Shown: positions 60,333-64,000 of the stretch, piece after piece
Numbering within the stretch: position 1 is the stretch's first letter
Layout: every line of letters starts with the position of its first letter
Source of the DNA: an uncultured Opitutaceae bacterium
Lineage (GTDB): Bacteria; Verrucomicrobiota; Verrucomicrobiia; Opitutales; Opitutaceae
Assembly (NCBI GenBank): GCA_937958045.1
Contig: CALFXL010000019.1
Location: forward strand, 24,861-88,860
DNA: 64,000 nt
Direction of reading: 5' to 3'
Translations under genes and position numbers: made by a program
The notes under the pieces: generated by a model
What the model was told of the DNA's origin: nothing
What the model saw: the letters and a program-made list of their open reading frames with translations, nothing else
Databases searched by the model: none

Positions 60333-63182
60333 TTATTTCGCGGCGGGGAGGATGATCGCGCGCGAAGTGCGTTCGGGCGCGAGATAGGCTTTCACCAACT
60401 CATCGAGCTCGGCCTGGGTGATGGCCGCGACATCGCTTTCGCGATTGCGGGCCCATTCGAGCACTTCGGGTTTTTCCTGCGCGCGCGAGAGCACGCTGCC
60501 GAGCCAGTAGGCATTGGTGCGCGCGGTTTCGCGGATACTCGTGAGCATCGGCAGACGTGCGCGTTCGAGTTCGTCGGAGTTGACGCCGCTCGCGTGGAAT
60601 TCGCCGGTGAGCTCAAGAATGGCCTCGGTCATTTTCGCCGCCATATCGGGCGCGATATCGATGCTGGTGGAAAGATAACCGTAGCCGGGGAACGTGTCGC
60701 TCGCCTGGCTTCCCGCGCGCGGGCTGTAGGTGCCGGCCATCTCTTCGCGAATCTTCACACGCAGACGATCGGTAAACACGCTCGCGAGCAGATTGAGGCG
60801 ACGCGAAACGCGCGCATCGATGCCATCGGTCGTCGGCCAGAAGAACACGGCGAGTCCTTTCGGAATCTGTGAATCGATCGTGTATTCGCGCGCAAACGGT
60901 TCGGCGGGGAAGGAGACGTTGCGCAGTTCGGCGAGCGCGGGACGCTCTTCGCGTTGCGGCAAGGCGCCAAGCGTTTGTGCAACCGCGGCGATGACGGCAT
61001 CGGGATCGAGATCGCCGATGACGCCGATTTCGATCGCGCCGCGGGCGAGCTGCGGCGTGAGCCAGGCTTTCACTTCGTCGAGCGTGCGCGAGAGCATGAC
61101 TTCGCGCGGCGGCACGCCGAAACGCGGATCGCCGCTCGCGAGCAGATTGGCGACTTCCATCGAGAGCGGGCCGTTGGCGGTGTGCGCAAAACCCAGGTAC
61201 ATCTGCTCGATGTTCTTCTGCGCGAGGCGCAGCGCTTCGGGGCGATAGCCGGGGTCGGTGATCTTGGCCGTCAACAACTGCAGCGTGAGCAGGAAATCGT
61301 CGGGCGTCGTGGAGCCGTTAAACACAAACGCATCGGTCGCCGGACGGAAGCCAACGCTGGCGTTTTTGCCCGCGAAGATGCGACGCAAATCATCGATGCT
61401 GTGTTTGCCGAGACCGCCCGCGTCGAATGTCGCGGCGGCGAGGCTGGCGAGACCGCGTTGATCGGCGGGTTCGGTGATCGCGCCATTGCCGACGCGTGCG
61501 GTGAGGCGAACGATGCCGGCTTCGAAGGCGGTCTTTTTTAGATTGAGACGAACGCCATTCGCGAACGCTACGAGCGTGATATCGAGGTCTTCGATGTGCT
61601 CGCGTTTCACCACGGTGCCAGCCGGACCGAAGTCGGTGTAGCCCCAAGCGACCGCGGATTCGGCGGGCGGCGGCTCGACGGGAACGGCACGTGATTCGTT
61701 ATACGCAGCCGCGATCGCGGCCGAGGCATCGCCGGAGATCGTGGAATTACCGCTGACCAAGAGGTAGCGATGATCGGCGTCCCACGCGGCGCGGAGAGCC
61801 GCGAGACAGTCGTCAACGGTGACCTTTTCCAGCGCGGGGCGGAACAGCGCGAGCATGTCCTCAGGCGTGGTGTACACGAAGTCGTCGATGAGCCCGGACA
61901 CGAGCGAGTTCGCGAGGTTGGGGGAGCGGCGCGTGGGCGCGGTTTTCACCGATTGTTCGAGGCTGTTGATGTAATCGGCGCGAACCTCGGCGAGCTCGCC
62001 GGGTTGGAAACCGTGCTCGAGCGCGCGACGCAGCTCTTGTTCCCCGACCGCGAGCGCGGCGGCCCATTGGCCGGCTTTGGTCGTGAGATCGACGGAGGAT
62101 TCTCGATAAATATCGTACTGCTCGGCGGTGCTGGCGCGCGCGCCGATGAAAGGCGCGTTTTCCTTTTTCGCGAGGATGGCGAAGCGGCGATTGAGCATCG
62201 CGTACGCGAGATTGCGCGGCAGATAGCGCAGGCGGTTCGCCGCGGTATCGGGCTCGCGCGCCCACGGCGACATCACGGTGATGCTCACGCTCGTGTTGGG
62301 CGATTCCGGTTCGTGGTGGAAATGCGTGTGAATGCCGGGCGTCGTCACCACCCGACCGCGATCGGGCGCGGCGCGCGCCGGCGCACGCGGTGCGAGCGAG
62401 GAAAACGTTTCCGCGATGAGGCGCTCGACTTGTTCGACATCGAAATCGCCGACGGCGACGAGGGAGATATTTTCGGGGCGATACCAGGTGTTGTAGAAAT
62501 CGACGAAGAGCTCGCGTGGAGCGGACTCGATCACGTGGACCTCGCCGATCGGCATACGACGCGGGAGCAACGTCGAGCCGAGGAGAAACTCAAACTGCGC
62601 GACAAACGTGCGGTAGCCGACGTTATCGCGAGCGCGCTTTTCGCTGAGGATGATGCCGCGCTCGTTTTGGATTTCTTTGTCCGACAGGAGCAATCCACCG
62701 GCGTAGTCGGAGAAAACCTTCAAGCCTTCCGCGAGCGTGGATTCCTGCGTGTTCGCGAGTTCGATCATGTACTGCGTGCGATCGAAGCTCGTGAAGGCGT
62801 TGGTATCGCCGCCGAAGCTCATGCCCATGCGCTGGAAAAACTCGATCAACGTGCCCGGCGGGTAGTTCGTGCTGCCGTTAAACGCCATGTGCTCGAGGAA
62901 GTGCGCCACGCCGCGCTGTTCTTCGGTCTCGTGCAGCGAACCCGCGGCGACGCCGAGACGCAGTGACGCGCGGCCCTTGGGCTCGACGTTGGCAAGGATT
63001 GCATACCGCACGCCATTGGGCAGGCGCCCGAAACGGACGGCGGGATCGGGTTTCAGGTCGCTTTTTTCATGCGCAAACGAAGCCGCGAGCTCGCCCGCAC
63101 GGGCGATTTGCGCGGTCATCAGCACCTGCGAAAACGCGAGGAAGACGACGGAAAGGAAACGTAAACGGCGGAGCATGCGCAT
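60333..63182 (-). CDS. Exported two-domain M16 (insulinase-type) zinc peptidase
   Basis: From the ATG at 63182 the product is 949 residues with a signal peptide (residues about 1-30). The zinc motif H94-x-x-E97-H98 is in GVAHFLEHMAFNGS. A downstream NERGIILSE holds the third zinc ligand glutamate. The second M16 half begins near residue 500 (FANGVRLNLKKTAFEAGIVRLTARVGNG) and lacks its own zinc motif, as is usual. It is likely a periplasmic peptidase. The gene is divergent from the TlpA-like gene. Confidence 0.9.
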   Translation of the reverse strand: MRMLRRLRFLSVVFLAFSQVLMTAQIARAGELAASFAHEKSDLKPDPAVRFGRLPNGVRYAILANVEPKGRASLRLGVAAGSLHETEEQRGVAHFLEHMAFNGSTNYPPGTLIEFFQRMGMSFGGDTNAFTSFDRTQYMIELANTQESTLAEGLKVFSDYAGGLLLSDKEIQNERGIILSEKRARDNVGYRTFVAQFEFLLGSTLLPRRMPIGEVHVIESAPRELFVDFYNTWYRPENISLVAVGDFDVEQVERLIAETFSSLAPRAPARAAPDRGRVVTTPGIHTHFHHEPESPNTSVSITVMSPWAREPDTAANRLRYLPRNLAYAMLNRRFAILAKKENAPFIGARASTAEQYDIYRESSVDLTTKAGQWAAALAVGEQELRRALEHGFQPGELAEVRADYINSLEQSVKTAPTRRSPNLANSLVSGLIDDFVYTTPEDMLALFRPALEKVTVDDCLAALRAAWDADHRYLLVSGNSTISGDASAAIAAAYNESRAVPVEPPPAESAVAWGYTDFGPAGTVVKREHIEDLDITLVAFANGVRLNLKKTAFEAGIVRLTARVGNGAITEPADQRGLASLAAATFDAGGLGKHSIDDLRRIFAGKNASVGFRPATDAFVFNGSTTPDDFLLTLQLLTAKITDPGYRPEALRLAQKNIEQMYLGFAHTANGPLSMEVANLLASGDPRFGVPPREVMLSRTLDEVKAWLTPQLARGAIEIGVIGDLDPDAVIAAVAQTLGALPQREERPALAELRNVSFPAEPFAREYTIDSQIPKGLAVFFWPTTDGIDARVSRRLNLLASVFTDRLRVKIREEMAGTYSPRAGSQASDTFPGYGYLSTSIDIAPDMAAKMTEAILELTGEFHASGVNSDELERARLPMLTSIRETARTNAYWLGSVLSRAQEKPEVLEWARNRESDVAAITQAELDELVKAYLAPERTSRAIILPAAK

Positions 63183-63422
63183 GGTAAGAAACAAACAACA
63201 ACAGACGTCATCACACCGCCCGCGCACAAAAGCGGGCAGAACACGATGACCGGCGCGCATATCCAACGCCTTGCCGTTCACGCGTGCAAGGCGCGTCGGC
63301 TCGCCCGGACGACACTGTGCAGTTTTTGTGACCGGCGGCCTATGTCTCGCCGTCGTATTGTGTGTTACTTTTCTCTATGCGCGGCGTCGGACTTAGCGTT
63401 CGATTCCGTGCCTCCGCGTTAT

Positions 63423-63980
63423 ATGAAATTCTTTTCCCGCGCCCTCCTTGCCTGCGTCTGCCTCGCCGCGACCGCTTTTGCTCAAACCGTCGAGACAGCA
63501 CCTGTCTCGGCGCCGTCCACGCGGCCCGGCCCAAAACCCGGCGAGCTCGCGCCCGATTTCACCGTGATCGGCCCGAAGGGCGAGGAGATCAAACTCTCCG
63601 ATTTTCGCGGCAAACTCGTGCTGATCGACATCTGGGCCACTTGGTGCGGACCGTGCATCGCCTCGATGCCGCACAACAGCGAGATCGCGGAAAAATTCGC
63701 CAACGATCTCGTCATCCTCGCCGTCAATGCGCACGACTCCCGCGCCAACTACGACGGCTGGGTCGCGCGCAACGGCGACAAATACAAGTTCCTCACCGCG
63801 TTCGATCCTGCGGGCCAGTCCAACTGGGCCAACTCCGTTTTCAACACGCAGTACGGCGTGACGGGTTTCCCCTCGCTCTTCCTTGTTGATCGCGAAGGCC
63901 GTCTCGTCGGCTCCACCGCAGGCGGCGGCAGCGGCGAAAATCCGCAACGCGTGACAATCGGCGAGACCGCGACGGTGTAG
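63423..63980 (+). CDS. TlpA-like periplasmic thioredoxin
   Basis: A 185-residue thiol-disulfide protein starting at the ATG at 63423. A signal peptide (residues 1-20, ending AAATAFAQ-like) is followed by a proline-rich linker and a thioredoxin domain with W74-CGPC-78 in LIDIWATWCGPC. GELAPDFTVIGPKGEEIKLSDFRGK and YGVTGFPSLFLVDREGRLVG (cis-Pro) are typical of TlpA/ResA proteins used in cytochrome and disulfide maintenance. It is preceded by the divergent M16 peptidase gene. Confidence 0.88.
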   Translation: MKFFSRALLACVCLAATAFAQTVETAPVSAPSTRPGPKPGELAPDFTVIGPKGEEIKLSDFRGKLVLIDIWATWCGPCIASMPHNSEIAEKFANDLVILAVNAHDSRANYDGWVARNGDKYKFLTAFDPAGQSNWANSVFNTQYGVTGFPSLFLVDREGRLVGSTAGGGSGENPQRVTIGETATV

Positions 63981-64000
63981 GAGACCGCGGAGTTCTTGCT

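Overview
The window is a dense, GC-rich (roughly 60-65% by eye) stretch of bacterial chromosome that looks like a Verrucomicrobium of the class Opitutae, probably Opitutaceae. That placement is inference. It rests on the overall family mix, including DUF5069 and DUF4412 proteins and a TorF-type porin, and on a recA upstream site that fits the TGTTC-N4-GAACA SOS box I recall for Verrucomicrobia. No rRNA, tRNA, CRISPR array, insertion sequence or prophage was found.

Layout. 1-11.2 kb: a truncated LysR regulator, yggS, a SirB1-like protein, aroE, a HAD phosphatase, a kinase-like locus with overlapping frames, a CNNM/CBS membrane protein, an HDOD protein, a triple-repeat protein and a secreted acetylxylan-esterase-like hydrolase. 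11.3-18.7 kb: arginine biosynthesis, argG-argF-argD-argB and argC on the minus strand with argJ on the plus strand; argJ makes the acetyl-cycle version of the pathway, and argH is absent here. 18.8-26.8 kb: rplM-rpsI, a TorF-type porin, a DUF423 protein, CCA-adding enzyme, transaldolase, an SDR reductase, a lipoate-ligase-family protein, and DUF4412 and DUF5069 proteins. 26.8-32.5 kb: an O-antigen-ligase-like protein, a ferrous-iron uptake cluster (feoA-feoA-feoB plus a 54-residue Cys-rich membrane protein) and a soluble chemoreceptor with inverted domain order. 32.7-39.4 kb: the complete F1Fo ATP synthase operon in the order a-c-b-delta-alpha-gamma-beta-epsilon. 39.6-45.9 kb: trmB, a PhoR/PhoB-type two-component pair, mnmG and mnmE. 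46.0-51.8 kb: a homologue of the DSF quorum-signal synthase RpfF behind a long structured leader, a Sel1-repeat protein, recA, a DUF486 protein, a nucleotide-sugar epimerase and a CGWS glutaredoxin. 51.9-56.5 kb: gltB without gltD. 56.5-58.0 kb: a lower-GC island of small orphan genes that includes a reading frame with no start codon. 58.0-64 kb: a quinone oxidoreductase, a duplicated-domain redoxin, a two-domain M16 peptidase and a TlpA-like thioredoxin.

Most of the window is core metabolism. The most interesting parts are the rpfF homologue and its leader, a 19-nt dispersed element found near the 3' ends of minus-strand genes, the orphan low-GC island, the triple-repeat protein, and perfect palindromes or tandem repeats in several promoter regions. 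Functions are assigned from motifs read by eye; no database search was possible.
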